A stretch of 20,590 bases of DNA, from assembly GCA_964515175.1 (NCBI GenBank), contig CAZEUR010000018.1:1-20590 (forward strand), given 5' to 3'. This stretch comes from CAIWGV01 sp964515175. Lineage in GTDB: Bacteria; Pseudomonadota; Alphaproteobacteria; UBA7879; UBA5542. Shown here in pieces: positions 7,857 through 15,075 of the stretch; within the stretch, counting starts at the first letter, position 1; every line of letters starts with the position of its first letter. Position numbers and translations under genes: made by a program. Below the pieces are notes generated by a model. The model had not been told where the DNA came from. It made no database searches and saw only the letters and a program-made list of their open reading frames with translations.

Positions 7857-8537
7857 ATGAAGTCTAGGTCTTTAGGTCTTATTTTTTCTATATTCTGTTT
7901 ATCAAATGTCGCCACTGCTGGTAGTACTCGTGGGTTTTATGCGGGCGTTTCTGCAGGGGTTTCAAATTTATATGTTCGTTATAACTTTACTGGAAACAAC
8001 GGCTCCAATATTAATAACTTATCTGACACAGGAAGCGCGCGCCCTAATGGAGGATTATTTGCAGGCTATTCCGTTCCTATTTTTAAAGAATCTTACGTTG
8101 CGACGGAGTTATATTTTCTTTACCAAAATACAAAAGTAACAAATACCGTGGATAAGCAAGATAGTTGGAATGGATGGGATGCGATCTCTGAAAAGAAAAG
8201 CTCTTATGGAATAGATTTTTTGGCGGGTACTTCTATTGCTGAATCTTCTCCTACCTCTGTTTATCTTCGTTTAGGCATTGAAAATGGCAAATATGAGGTT
8301 TGTACCCCTATCGTACCGGGTGGAGGATTCTCCTATACTCAAAAAAAGAAAAATCACCTATCTTTTGTTCCTGGAATCGGCCTAAAGTCAACTCTGAGTG
8401 AGAAAATATTTTTAAGAGTCGAATATTCGTATGTCCCAGGCCCTACATTAAAAACTTACGATTCTACTCACTCCTGGACTCATAGGTTCCATTTCAAAGA
8501 ACAGCGCTTCATGCTTTCTTTAGGATATCAATTCTAA
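7857..8537 (+). CDS. Outer-membrane beta-barrel protein
   Basis: A 226-residue exported protein of unknown specific function. The signal peptide MKSRSLGLIFSIFCLSNVATA is predicted to be cleaved after residue 21. The mature protein opens with STRGFYAGVSAGVSNLYVRY, and alternating hydrophobic/polar strands rich in Gly, Tyr and Ser continue to the end. The last strand, RFMLSLGYQF, ends in the terminal Phe expected of the signal read by the barrel assembly machinery. The domain class is the small eight-stranded porin/OmpA-like or opacity barrel. A single Cys remains in the mature part (CTPIVPGGGF region). AGGAGG at 7845-7850 with six-base spacing is an unusually strong ribosome binding site and suggests high expression. 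It shares architecture with the barrel at 4451, but the sequences differ substantially. Confidence 0.85.
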   Translation: MKSRSLGLIFSIFCLSNVATAGSTRGFYAGVSAGVSNLYVRYNFTGNNGSNINNLSDTGSARPNGGLFAGYSVPIFKESYVATELYFLYQNTKVTNTVDKQDSWNGWDAISEKKSSYGIDFLAGTSIAESSPTSVYLRLGIENGKYEVCTPIVPGGGFSYTQKKKNHLSFVPGIGLKSTLSEKIFLRVEYSYVPGPTLKTYDSTHSWTHRFHFKEQRFMLSLGYQF

Positions 8538-8545
8538 GAAAATCC

Positions 8546-8574
8546 TTGACCAATCTTGGGTTTTCCGTTAAAAA
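8546..8574 (+). promoter_or_regulatory. Promoter of rpmB
   Basis: TTGACC at 8546-8551 (five of six) and TAAAAA at 8569-8574 (four of six) are separated by 17 bases. This is the best promoter match in the window. It begins nine bases after the stop of the upstream barrel gene and would give a leader of about 28 bases before rpmB. Confidence 0.6.
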
Positions 8575-8608
8575 GAGCAAGAGTTTTTAGAAATTAAAGG
8601 AATTTGAA

Positions 8609-8896
8609 ATGTCCCGTCGTTGTGAAATTACTGGAAAAGGTGTGATGGTTGGCAACAATGTGAGCCACGCGAACAATAGAACGCGCCGTCGTTTTTTGCC
8701 AAACTTACAGCATGTCTCTTTGATGAGTGAAGCTTTGGGTGTAAATATCCCTGTACGCAGCACTGTGCATGGGATGCGCATTGTTGAATCTAAGGGTGGA
8801 CTTGATGCTTACCTTGCGTCTACTCCAAAGGCTAAATTGACTGAGAAGATGCAAAAGCTGAAAAAACAAATCCAAAAGAAAGCTGTTGTAGCGTAA
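8609..8896 (+). CDS. rpmB: Large-subunit ribosomal protein L28
   Basis: A 95-residue basic protein of the 50S subunit. The N-terminus MSRRCEITGKGVMVGNNVSH and the following NNRTRRRFLPNLQHV are the family hallmarks. The C-terminal half (VNIPVRSTVHGMRIVESKGGLDAYL) and a Lys-rich tail fit the longer alphaproteobacterial form of L28 rather than the roughly 78-residue enteric form. It is transcribed alone: a strong promoter lies just upstream and a clear intrinsic terminator follows. No rpmG (L33) follows, unlike in enteric bacteria. Confidence 0.97.
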   Translation: MSRRCEITGKGVMVGNNVSHANNRTRRRFLPNLQHVSLMSEALGVNIPVRSTVHGMRIVESKGGLDAYLASTPKAKLTEKMQKLKKQIQKKAVVA

Positions 8897-8920
8897 GCTT
8901 ATGGCTTTCTATTCTTCATT

Positions 8921-8944
8921 AAAACCCGCTTACGCGGGTTTTTT
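8921..8944 (+). terminator. Rho-independent terminator of rpmB
   Basis: AAAACCCGC (8921-8929) pairs perfectly with GCGGGTTTT (8934-8942) around the four-base loop TTAC, and a run of six T closes the structure (8939-8944). It is 24 bases after the rpmB stop and 16 bases before the next start codon. Confidence 0.9.
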
Positions 8945-8960
8945 ACTTTAGAGCCCTTAT

Positions 8961-9680
8961 ATGCCTCCAGAACTCATCCTTCTTCTAAAATTTTTCCTTT
9001 GTGGAGGACTCCTCCTTCTTTGCTTTCGCATGGCGGGACTTATGGGTCTCTATCTATATACAGGCATTGGAGTCATTGCCTCTAACATCGCCGTTCTAAA
9101 ACAAGTTCAATTTTCCTTCTATCCCACTTCCATGGCAGTAGGCACCATTCTTTTCACCTCTCTCTTTCTCTGTAGCGATATCATCAACGAATATTACGGC
9201 AAACGAGCCGCCCTCAAGGCTGTTCTGTATGGATTCCTTGCTTATTTCTTGATGACCGTCTTCATGATGAGTATCTTGGCCTATGGTGATGCATCTTCCA
9301 GCCCTGAAGCGCATGCTGCAATCCAAACTCTCTTTGTTCCAGCACCTGCTCTATTCGTCTCAAGCCTCATTGCCTATTTCACCAGTCAATATACGGATAT
9401 TTTTATTTACCGATTCATCCGGAAACAAACGGGTACGGCCCAATTAGGTCTCCGCGCCCTCCTATCGTCCCTCGTCGCTTCTTTCTTAGATAATGCCGTA
9501 TTCAGCTTCTTTGCCTGGTACGTTTTTGCCTTAAATGCTGGAACATTTTCTGAAATCTTCTGGAAATACATGTTCGGCACCAGTATTTTAAGAGTCCTGC
9601 TTTCTGGTGGAAATGTAGGCTTTATGTACCTCTCTCGCTTTTGCAAACCAAAATCCCATGACCTCTATTCGATATCCTAA
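8961..9680 (+). CDS. Queuosine-precursor transporter (VUT/YhhQ family)
   Basis: An integral inner-membrane protein of 239 residues with about six hydrophobic helices. The family signature lies in the second to third helix region: Asp73 followed by IINEYYGKRAALKAVLYGF, with the invariant NEYYGK. Proteins of this family (YhhQ in E. coli, QPTR) import queuosine precursors such as preQ0, preQ1 or queuine. Specificity cannot be read from sequence alone. The 3' end overlaps the start of tgt by 23 bases in another frame, so the importer and the enzyme that inserts the base are almost certainly co-expressed. The start lies just after the rpmB terminator and no good promoter is seen between them; a weak candidate (TTGTAG at 8886, TATTCT at 8910, 18 bases apart) overlaps the rpmB end. 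Confidence 0.88.
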   Translation: MPPELILLLKFFLCGGLLLLCFRMAGLMGLYLYTGIGVIASNIAVLKQVQFSFYPTSMAVGTILFTSLFLCSDIINEYYGKRAALKAVLYGFLAYFLMTVFMMSILAYGDASSSPEAHAAIQTLFVPAPALFVSSLIAYFTSQYTDIFIYRFIRKQTGTAQLGLRALLSSLVASFLDNAVFSFFAWYVFALNAGTFSEIFWKYMFGTSILRVLLSGGNVGFMYLSRFCKPKSHDLYSIS

Positions 9681-10851
9681 TTTTTCTTTTGATTTCAAGG
9701 AAGTTCCTGACGCCAACAGAGCTCGTCTGGGAACATTAACGACACCCCATGGCACCATTGAGACCCCTGCTTTTATTTTTTGTGCCACGAAGGGTGCCAT
9801 GAAGGCAGTCAACATGGACCAAGTAAAAGATGCTCATACTCAAATCATTCTGTCCAACACTTATCATCTCATGTTGCAACCTAACGCGGATGTGGTTGAA
9901 AAAATGGGGGGGCTCCATAAATTTTGTGGGTGGGATGGCCCTATGCTCACAGACTCCGGTGGCTTTCAAATTTTTAGTTTGGGTCATGGATCTGTAGCTG
10001 AGGAAATAAAAGGAAAGCGCCAAGGTGGCCGCGCCAATTCTCTTCTCAAGATCACAGAAGAGGGTGCAAAATTTCGATCCTATATCGATGGAAGCTATCA
10101 TTTGCTCACGCCTGAGAAATCCATGCAGATTCAGAAAAAATTGGGCCCCGATCTGGTGGTGGTCCTTGATGAGTGTACCCCGTTTCATGTGGATAAAAAA
10201 TATACGGAAAAATCCATGCGCATGAGTCATCGTTGGGCACTCCGGAGCCTTGCGGAATTTGATCGAGAAAATGATGGCAAACAAGCTCTTTATGGAATTA
10301 TTCAAGGGGGCGTCTATCCAGACCTCCGTCAAGAAAGTGTGGATTTTGTGAATTCCCAAGACTTCTTTGGACATGCTATCGGCGGATCCCTCGGTGCTGA
10401 TAAAGACCAAATGGCAGAAGTTGTTTCTTTCACAGCTCCACGTTTAGATCGTGCCCGCCCTATCCATCTTTTGGGCATTGGCGGTATCTCTGATATTTTT
10501 ATGGGGGTACGCCAAGGCATTGATACCTTTGATTGCGTTCATCCAACTCGTATGGCCCGCCATGGGGGAGCTTTAGTAAAAGGGGCCGTCAAAGAATCTC
10601 TCCAGATCCGAAATGCTCAATATCGGGAAGACCCGACTCCCCTCGAATCTGATTGTGGATGTTTTACATGCGAGCGCTATTCCAAAGCGTATCTTCACCA
10701 CCTTTTCAAGGCAAAAGAAATTTTGGGGATGCAACTCATTACCCTCCATAATATTTATTTTATGAATCAGCTCATGCTCGACATCCGAGAAGGACTCCGC
10801 ACCAATACTCTTGATGTTGTAGAATCTAAATGGCAGAATCATAGTAAGTAA
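9658..10851 (+). CDS. tgt: tRNA-guanine transglycosylase, divergent bacterial type
   Basis: Exchanges guanine-34 of tRNAs with GUN anticodons for a queuosine precursor base. Catalytic residues are intact: Asp99 in LTDSGGFQIF, Asp171 in LDECTPF, and nucleophile Asp292 in FDCVHPTR. The zinc site is Cys333, Cys335, Cys338 and His364. At 397 residues it is slightly longer than usual (about 370-385). Three normally conserved segments differ from the classical enzyme: FMPVGT is FIFCAT (39-44), the specificity loop GGLAVGE is GGSLGAD (242-248, one residue shorter in the following stretch), and PTRSGRNGQAF is PTRMARHGGAL (from 295). In the Zymomonas enzyme the loop Val233 restricts the pocket to preQ1, whereas eukaryotic queuine-using enzymes have Gly; the best alignment puts Gly246 there. 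The start overlaps the transporter gene by 23 bases. Confidence 0.95.
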   Translation: MTSIRYPNFSFDFKEVPDANRARLGTLTTPHGTIETPAFIFCATKGAMKAVNMDQVKDAHTQIILSNTYHLMLQPNADVVEKMGGLHKFCGWDGPMLTDSGGFQIFSLGHGSVAEEIKGKRQGGRANSLLKITEEGAKFRSYIDGSYHLLTPEKSMQIQKKLGPDLVVVLDECTPFHVDKKYTEKSMRMSHRWALRSLAEFDRENDGKQALYGIIQGGVYPDLRQESVDFVNSQDFFGHAIGGSLGADKDQMAEVVSFTAPRLDRARPIHLLGIGGISDIFMGVRQGIDTFDCVHPTRMARHGGALVKGAVKESLQIRNAQYREDPTPLESDCGCFTCERYSKAYLHHLFKAKEILGMQLITLHNIYFMNQLMLDIREGLRTNTLDVVESKWQNHSK

Positions 10852-10852
10852 C

Positions 10853-12781
10853 ATGAAAAATCCTCTTTGGTCTCCATCTTCCGAGTATAAAAACGGAACA
10901 CTCCTGAAAAGATTCATGGGCTTTGTTCAGCAAAATTCCTATGAAGACCTCCATACCTGGTCCATTGAAAATGGAGAAGACTTCTGGTCAAAAGTGTGGG
11001 ATTTTTGCGAGGTGATTGGGGACAAAAAAGAACCCTATCTCTCAAATGAATCCCAAATGGAAAGCGCCGCTTTTTTTCCTGATTCTCATTTAAATTATGC
11101 TGAGAACCTTCTGCGTCGTCGGGATGAGGAAATGGCAATCCTCTTCTGGGGAGAAGACCAAATAAAGAGATCTATTACCTTTAAGCAACTCTATGATGAC
11201 GTCTCTCGTTTGGCCCAAGCCATGAAAACCTTTGGAATTCAGAGTGGTGATCGGATAGCAGGTTATGTTCCCAATACGCCGGAAGCCATTATTGCTATGC
11301 TCGCTACTGCCACCCTTGGAGCTATTTGGTCTTCCTGCTCTCCCGATTTTGGCGTCACAGGTATTCTCGATCGTTTTGGCCAGATCGAGCCAAAGATTTT
11401 ATTTACAGCCGATTGTTATGTGTATAAAGGCAAGATCCACTCTTGTTTAGAAAAATTAGAGGAAATTCAAAACGGGCTTCCTGCTCTCCAGCAAACCATT
11501 GTTTTTTCCTATGAAAGCAATACGTCCATTGATATTGATCTACCCAAAACCACATCTTGGAATAATTTTCTTAAGCCTTTCCCGTCGGAAGAGATTGAAT
11601 TTCAACGATTCCCCTTCAACACACCGCTCTTCATTATGTTTTCCTCAGGCACCACTGGCGTGCCCAAATGTATCGTACACGGTGCTGGTGGCACATTACT
11701 CCAGCATATGAAAGAACATCAACTTCATTGCGATCTCAAACCCAATGATCGTTTGTTTTACTTCACCACTTGTGGCTGGATGATGTGGAACTGGCAGGTT
11801 TCTTCTTTAGCCTCTGGTGTCACAATCCTCCTCTATGATGGATCACCCTTAGCACCCACACCGACCATTCTCTTCGATTACGCAGAGCAAGAAAAAATAA
11901 CCCTTTTTGGTGTCTCTGCCAAATTCATCGATTCTCTACGGAAAGAAAATATCTCGCCCACTAGAACTCATGATCTATCTTCCCTGAAAATTCTCACCTC
12001 CACAGGATCACCCTTGGTTTCAGAAAGTTTTGATTACATCTATGACCATATTAAAAAGGATCTCTGTGTAGCATCCATCTCTGGAGGAACAGACATTATT
12101 TCCTGCTTTGTTTTAGGCAATCCCATGGCACCCATATGGCGAGGAGAAATCCAAACAGCAGGCCTTGGCATGGCTGTTAAGATCTTCAACGACAAAGGCC
12201 ACCCCATTCAAGGCGAAAAGGGAGAGCTTGTCTGCACAAAACCCTTCCCCTCCATGCCTCTGGGTTTTTGGAACGATCCAAAGGGAACCAAGTATCATGA
12301 CGCCTATTTCTCAAGATTTCCAAACATCTGGTGTCATGGAGATTTTGCAGAACTTACAGACCATGGGGGGTTCATTATCTACGGTCGCTCAGATGCGGTC
12401 CTCAACCCTGGGGGTGTTCGCATTGGTACGGCTGAGATTTATCGCCAGGTAGAAAAAATTGACGAGGTCTTGGAAAGCATTGCCATTGGCCAAGAGCATA
12501 GCAACGATGTTCGCATCATTTTATTCGTAAAACTAAAAGATGACAGCTTCCTAAATGAGTCTCTGAAGAATAAAATCAAGCAGCAGATTCGAACTCACAC
12601 CACACCACGCCATGTTCCCGAAGTAATTATTCAAGTTCCTGACATCCCTCGAACCAAGAACGGTAAACTGGTGGAACTTGCTGTTCGTGAAGTGGTTCAC
12701 GGCCGCCCCGTTCATAATATCGAGGCCTTAGCCAATCCCGACGCGTTAGAGCACTTTAAAAATTTAGAAGATTTAATTTAG
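10853..12781 (+). CDS. Acetoacetyl-CoA synthetase (acetoacetate-CoA ligase)
   Basis: ATP-dependent activation of acetoacetate to acetoacetyl-CoA, feeding ketone bodies, leucine breakdown products or polyhydroxybutyrate carbon into central metabolism or lipid synthesis. The 642 residues cover the full ANL superfamily fold: the phosphate-binding loop SSGTTGVPKCIVHG starting at residue 264, an aromatic-rich segment YFTTCGWMMWNWQVSSLASG, GGTDIISCF, the hinge region HGDFAEL...YGRSDAVLNPGGVRIGTAEIYR, and the catalytic C-terminal lysine Lys605 in RTKNGKLVE. The GGVRIGTAEIYR form, the WCHGDFAE segment and the long N-terminal domain (NPLWSPS..., then FWSKVWDFCEVIG) distinguish it from acetyl-CoA synthetase. 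It begins one base after the tgt stop with no clear ribosome binding site, so it is probably translated by reinitiation within the transporter-tgt operon. Confidence 0.93.
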   Translation: MKNPLWSPSSEYKNGTLLKRFMGFVQQNSYEDLHTWSIENGEDFWSKVWDFCEVIGDKKEPYLSNESQMESAAFFPDSHLNYAENLLRRRDEEMAILFWGEDQIKRSITFKQLYDDVSRLAQAMKTFGIQSGDRIAGYVPNTPEAIIAMLATATLGAIWSSCSPDFGVTGILDRFGQIEPKILFTADCYVYKGKIHSCLEKLEEIQNGLPALQQTIVFSYESNTSIDIDLPKTTSWNNFLKPFPSEEIEFQRFPFNTPLFIMFSSGTTGVPKCIVHGAGGTLLQHMKEHQLHCDLKPNDRLFYFTTCGWMMWNWQVSSLASGVTILLYDGSPLAPTPTILFDYAEQEKITLFGVSAKFIDSLRKENISPTRTHDLSSLKILTSTGSPLVSESFDYIYDHIKKDLCVASISGGTDIISCFVLGNPMAPIWRGEIQTAGLGMAVKIFNDKGHPIQGEKGELVCTKPFPSMPLGFWNDPKGTKYHDAYFSRFPNIWCHGDFAELTDHGGFIIYGRSDAVLNPGGVRIGTAEIYRQVEKIDEVLESIAIGQEHSNDVRIILFVKLKDDSFLNESLKNKIKQQIRTHTTPRHVPEVIIQVPDIPRTKNGKLVELAVREVVHGRPVHNIEALANPDALEHFKNLEDLI

Positions 12782-12799
12782 GTTCTAGACAGAAAGTTC

Positions 12800-13438
12800 G
12801 TGATTAAAAAAATTTTTCTATTTTCTCTTTTGACGATCTCTTTATCCCACAGCACCCTCTGTGATCAGAACAAAAAGAGTGCTTTTTCGCCTTATAAACC
12901 CCTTCTCTCTTTTAAAGAAATTACACCCGCTCCTCCTTTTTCTCAACCTCACCAAACCGTGGCAATGGAAAAACCTTCTATCTTTGAAAATCCCTCACAA
13001 CAACTCTTGCAAAGCATCCCGCCTAAAAAAATGAGATTTATGGAAGAAATATTTAACAAATATTTTCTTGATGCTCCACCGGAAGAATATGCTGAGATTC
13101 ACAAGTGTCTCTCTCAAACACCTCTGCTCGCTAGAGAGTCCTTTAAAGACTTTATGGCATCGCTTAAGCTTTACCACCCCCCTTTTATGGTACGCCTTCT
13201 CCTTATTTTCAAAATGAGCAACTTCTTTCTAGAAATAAGGACAAACCATAAAGAACAAAAACAACGCTCCTATAAATCTCTTTTTAACGAAACAATCTGT
13301 CCATGTGATTATCACGAACAATGGAAATATAGAACTTTCTGTAACCAGCTAAGCGAAAGAATTTATTCGCAACCTCAAGCGTTACAAAAACTTCAATTTA
13401 TAGGGCGAATTCTTGATCAGTCAAAACCAATCTCTTGA
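12800..13438 (+). CDS. Exported protein of unknown function
   Basis: I do not recognise a family. The 212-residue frame begins with GTG at 12800, 18 bases after the synthetase stop. The GTG start is favoured because it is followed at once by a signal peptide (MIKKIFLFSLLTISLSHSTLC), whereas the next Met is past residue 50 and would remove it. A lipobox is not convincing (no Ala/Gly before Cys21). The mature region begins with a low-complexity Lys/Pro/Ser stretch to about residue 60, then a mostly helical, charged domain with PEEYAEIHKCLSQTPLLARE, an amphipathic stretch PPFMVRLLLIFKMSNFFLEI, and a CPCDYHEQW segment. Several Cys remain in the mature part, so disulfides are possible if it is periplasmic. 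No strong Shine-Dalgarno is visible. It sits in the same plus-strand run as the genes on both sides. Confidence 0.7.
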   Translation: MIKKIFLFSLLTISLSHSTLCDQNKKSAFSPYKPLLSFKEITPAPPFSQPHQTVAMEKPSIFENPSQQLLQSIPPKKMRFMEEIFNKYFLDAPPEEYAEIHKCLSQTPLLARESFKDFMASLKLYHPPFMVRLLLIFKMSNFFLEIRTNHKEQKQRSYKSLFNETICPCDYHEQWKYRTFCNQLSERIYSQPQALQKLQFIGRILDQSKPIS

Positions 13439-13481
13439 ACCGTACCCCTTCCCCGTGGTAGGGTTGTCCTAAAGGATAAAC

Positions 13482-14363
13482 ATGGGAACATCAAGCGAAA
13501 AAAATCGACTAAAAAGATGGTCTGTGGCCGCCTCCATTTCCGTGGCCGTCATTCTCATCTCCATCAAGCTTTTTGCGTGGTATCTGACGGGCTCCATCAG
13601 CTTACTCTCGAGCCTCACTGATTCTTTTCTTGATTTTGGAGCCTCCCTCATCAATATGATTGCGATTTATCATGCATCTCAACCGGCCGATGAGGAGCAT
13701 CGATTTGGTCACGGGAAAATTGAAGCTCTTGCTGCCCTTCTTCAATCCGTCATCGTCATTGGATCGAGCTGCTTCCTCATCAAAGAATCCCTCGAGCGAT
13801 TCTTTAATCCCCAACCCCTGCAACATGCTCTCATCGGAATTTGGGTGATGGTAACATCTATCGCTCTTCTTTTCGGCCTTGTAGCTTTCCAGCGTTATGT
13901 AATTCAACGAACAAAATCTCTTACCATCATGGCGGACTCCACCCACTATAAAGGCGATCTACTTCTCAACATAGGCGTGCTTATCTCTATTGGTAGTTAC
14001 CATCTTTTTGGATGGAGCAGTATTGACGCCCTCTTTGGGGCTATTATTTCCACCTATATTATTTACACAGCCTACGATATTTCTAAATCTGCTGTTAATA
14101 TTTTGCTGGATCGCCAAATTCCCGCAGAGGATCGAGTGCAAATTCTTGATATTATTGAGTCCCATCCAAAAGTCAAAGGATGTAGGGATCTTAGAACGCG
14201 TTCTTCGGGGGCGGGAGAGTTCATTTATGCAAATGTTTTATTTCCTTCTACCATGAGCATTCAAGAGTCTTCAAAGATAATCAAGCAGGTTGAAGAAAGT
14301 ATTTTAAAGGTATATCCTGATGCAGAGGTTTTACTACATTCAACTCCTCACAAAAAGGATTAG
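13482..14363 (+). CDS. Cation diffusion facilitator (FieF/YiiP-like) divalent metal exporter
   Basis: Proton-coupled export of zinc, iron or related divalent metals across the inner membrane. The 293-residue length and the six-helix plus C-terminal cytoplasmic domain layout match the family. The transport-site ligands are all present: Asp47 and Asp51 in SLTDSFLDF (helix 2), His154 and Asp158 in ADSTHYKGD (helix 5). This DD-HD set is the one in FieF/YiiP. The signature HRFGHGKIEALAALLQS follows helix 2. The C-terminal domain has the expected VKGCRDLRTRSSG segment. No long His-rich loop is present, which disfavours a specialised ZitB-type zinc exporter. AAAGGA upstream of the ATG serves as ribosome binding site. 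It is followed after 3 bases by the DUF502 gene. Confidence 0.92.
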   Translation: MGTSSEKNRLKRWSVAASISVAVILISIKLFAWYLTGSISLLSSLTDSFLDFGASLINMIAIYHASQPADEEHRFGHGKIEALAALLQSVIVIGSSCFLIKESLERFFNPQPLQHALIGIWVMVTSIALLFGLVAFQRYVIQRTKSLTIMADSTHYKGDLLLNIGVLISIGSYHLFGWSSIDALFGAIISTYIIYTAYDISKSAVNILLDRQIPAEDRVQILDIIESHPKVKGCRDLRTRSSGAGEFIYANVLFPSTMSIQESSKIIKQVEESILKVYPDAEVLLHSTPHKKD

Positions 14364-14366
14364 CTC

Positions 14367-15020
14367 ATGAATCAACTCAAAGATCTTTTTTCCAAACTAC
14401 GTAATAGTTTTTTTGCAGGCCTTCTCTTCTCAGCTCCCCTCTTTTTGACAGGATCCCTCGTTGTCTGGTTCATCCAAAGCGTGAACGGTCTCGTGCGCCC
14501 TCTGTTTCCTGAAGACTATTTCTTTTTAGAGGATTATATCCCGGCTTATGGCATCATTGTTGTCCTTATTGGATCCACTTTCATTGGGTTCCTCTGCCAA
14601 GGAGTTCTTGGGAAATACCTTCTAAAACACAGTGAAAATCTTCTCTCCAAAATGCCTATCATCAGTAGCATCTATAATACGATCAAGCAGGTATCCCAAG
14701 CGGTTTTGGACAAAGATTCTGCTTCCTTTCGGGAAGTTGGTCTTATTGAATACCCCCGAAAAGGAACTTGGTCCTTGTGTTTCATTACGGGCACCACGTC
14801 TGGTCAAGTTTCAGAGGAGCTCCCCAAGGGTATAGTAAATGTCTTTGTGCCCACAACACCAAACCCCACGTCCGGATATCTTTTATTTATCCCCCGCAAA
14901 GAGATTATCGTCTTGGATATGACCGTGGAGCAAGGCTTCAAGATGGTCATCTCCATGGGAGTCATTGTTCCTCCAAAGAAGATTGGAACGAAACAGCTAG
15001 AAACAAGGAACAACGCGTAG
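14367..15020 (+). CDS. DUF502 family inner-membrane protein
   Basis: A 217-residue membrane protein of the DUF502 family, widespread in alphaproteobacteria and some other bacteria, with no established function. Two membrane segments are visible at about residues 15-38 (FFAGLLFSAPLFLTGSLVVW) and 59-82 (PAYGIIVVLIGSTFIGFLCQ). The family hallmark MPIISSIYNTIKQVSQAV follows at about 96-113, then a soluble beta-rich domain containing FREVGLIEYPRKGTWSLCF, FVPTTPNPTSGYLLFIP and a C-terminal hydrophobic MVISMGVIVP segment. It begins 3 bases after the cation transporter stop and is the last gene of the plus-strand run, facing truA. The 55-base gap to truA shows no convincing terminator on either strand. 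Confidence 0.88.
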   Translation: MNQLKDLFSKLRNSFFAGLLFSAPLFLTGSLVVWFIQSVNGLVRPLFPEDYFFLEDYIPAYGIIVVLIGSTFIGFLCQGVLGKYLLKHSENLLSKMPIISSIYNTIKQVSQAVLDKDSASFREVGLIEYPRKGTWSLCFITGTTSGQVSEELPKGIVNVFVPTTPNPTSGYLLFIPRKEIIVLDMTVEQGFKMVISMGVIVPPKKIGTKQLETRNNA

Positions 15021-15075
15021 TCAACTGACACAAGTGACGATATGAAGCCGTCGATGGCTCAAAAGAATGGGGTTA

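Noticed and set aside
8897..8960. PreQ1 riboswitch upstream of the queuosine-precursor transporter
   Set aside because: The gap holds only the rpmB terminator hairpin and about 16 bases; I could not find the preQ1-binding pseudoknot pattern.
9736..10410. Long minus-strand frame of 224 codons
   Set aside because: It is fully antisense to tgt, whose catalytic motifs are unambiguous; the product has no recognisable domain.
15021..15075. Bidirectional terminator between the convergent DUF502 and truA genes
   Set aside because: Only a 4-base AGCC/GGCT stem is present, without a T run on either strand.
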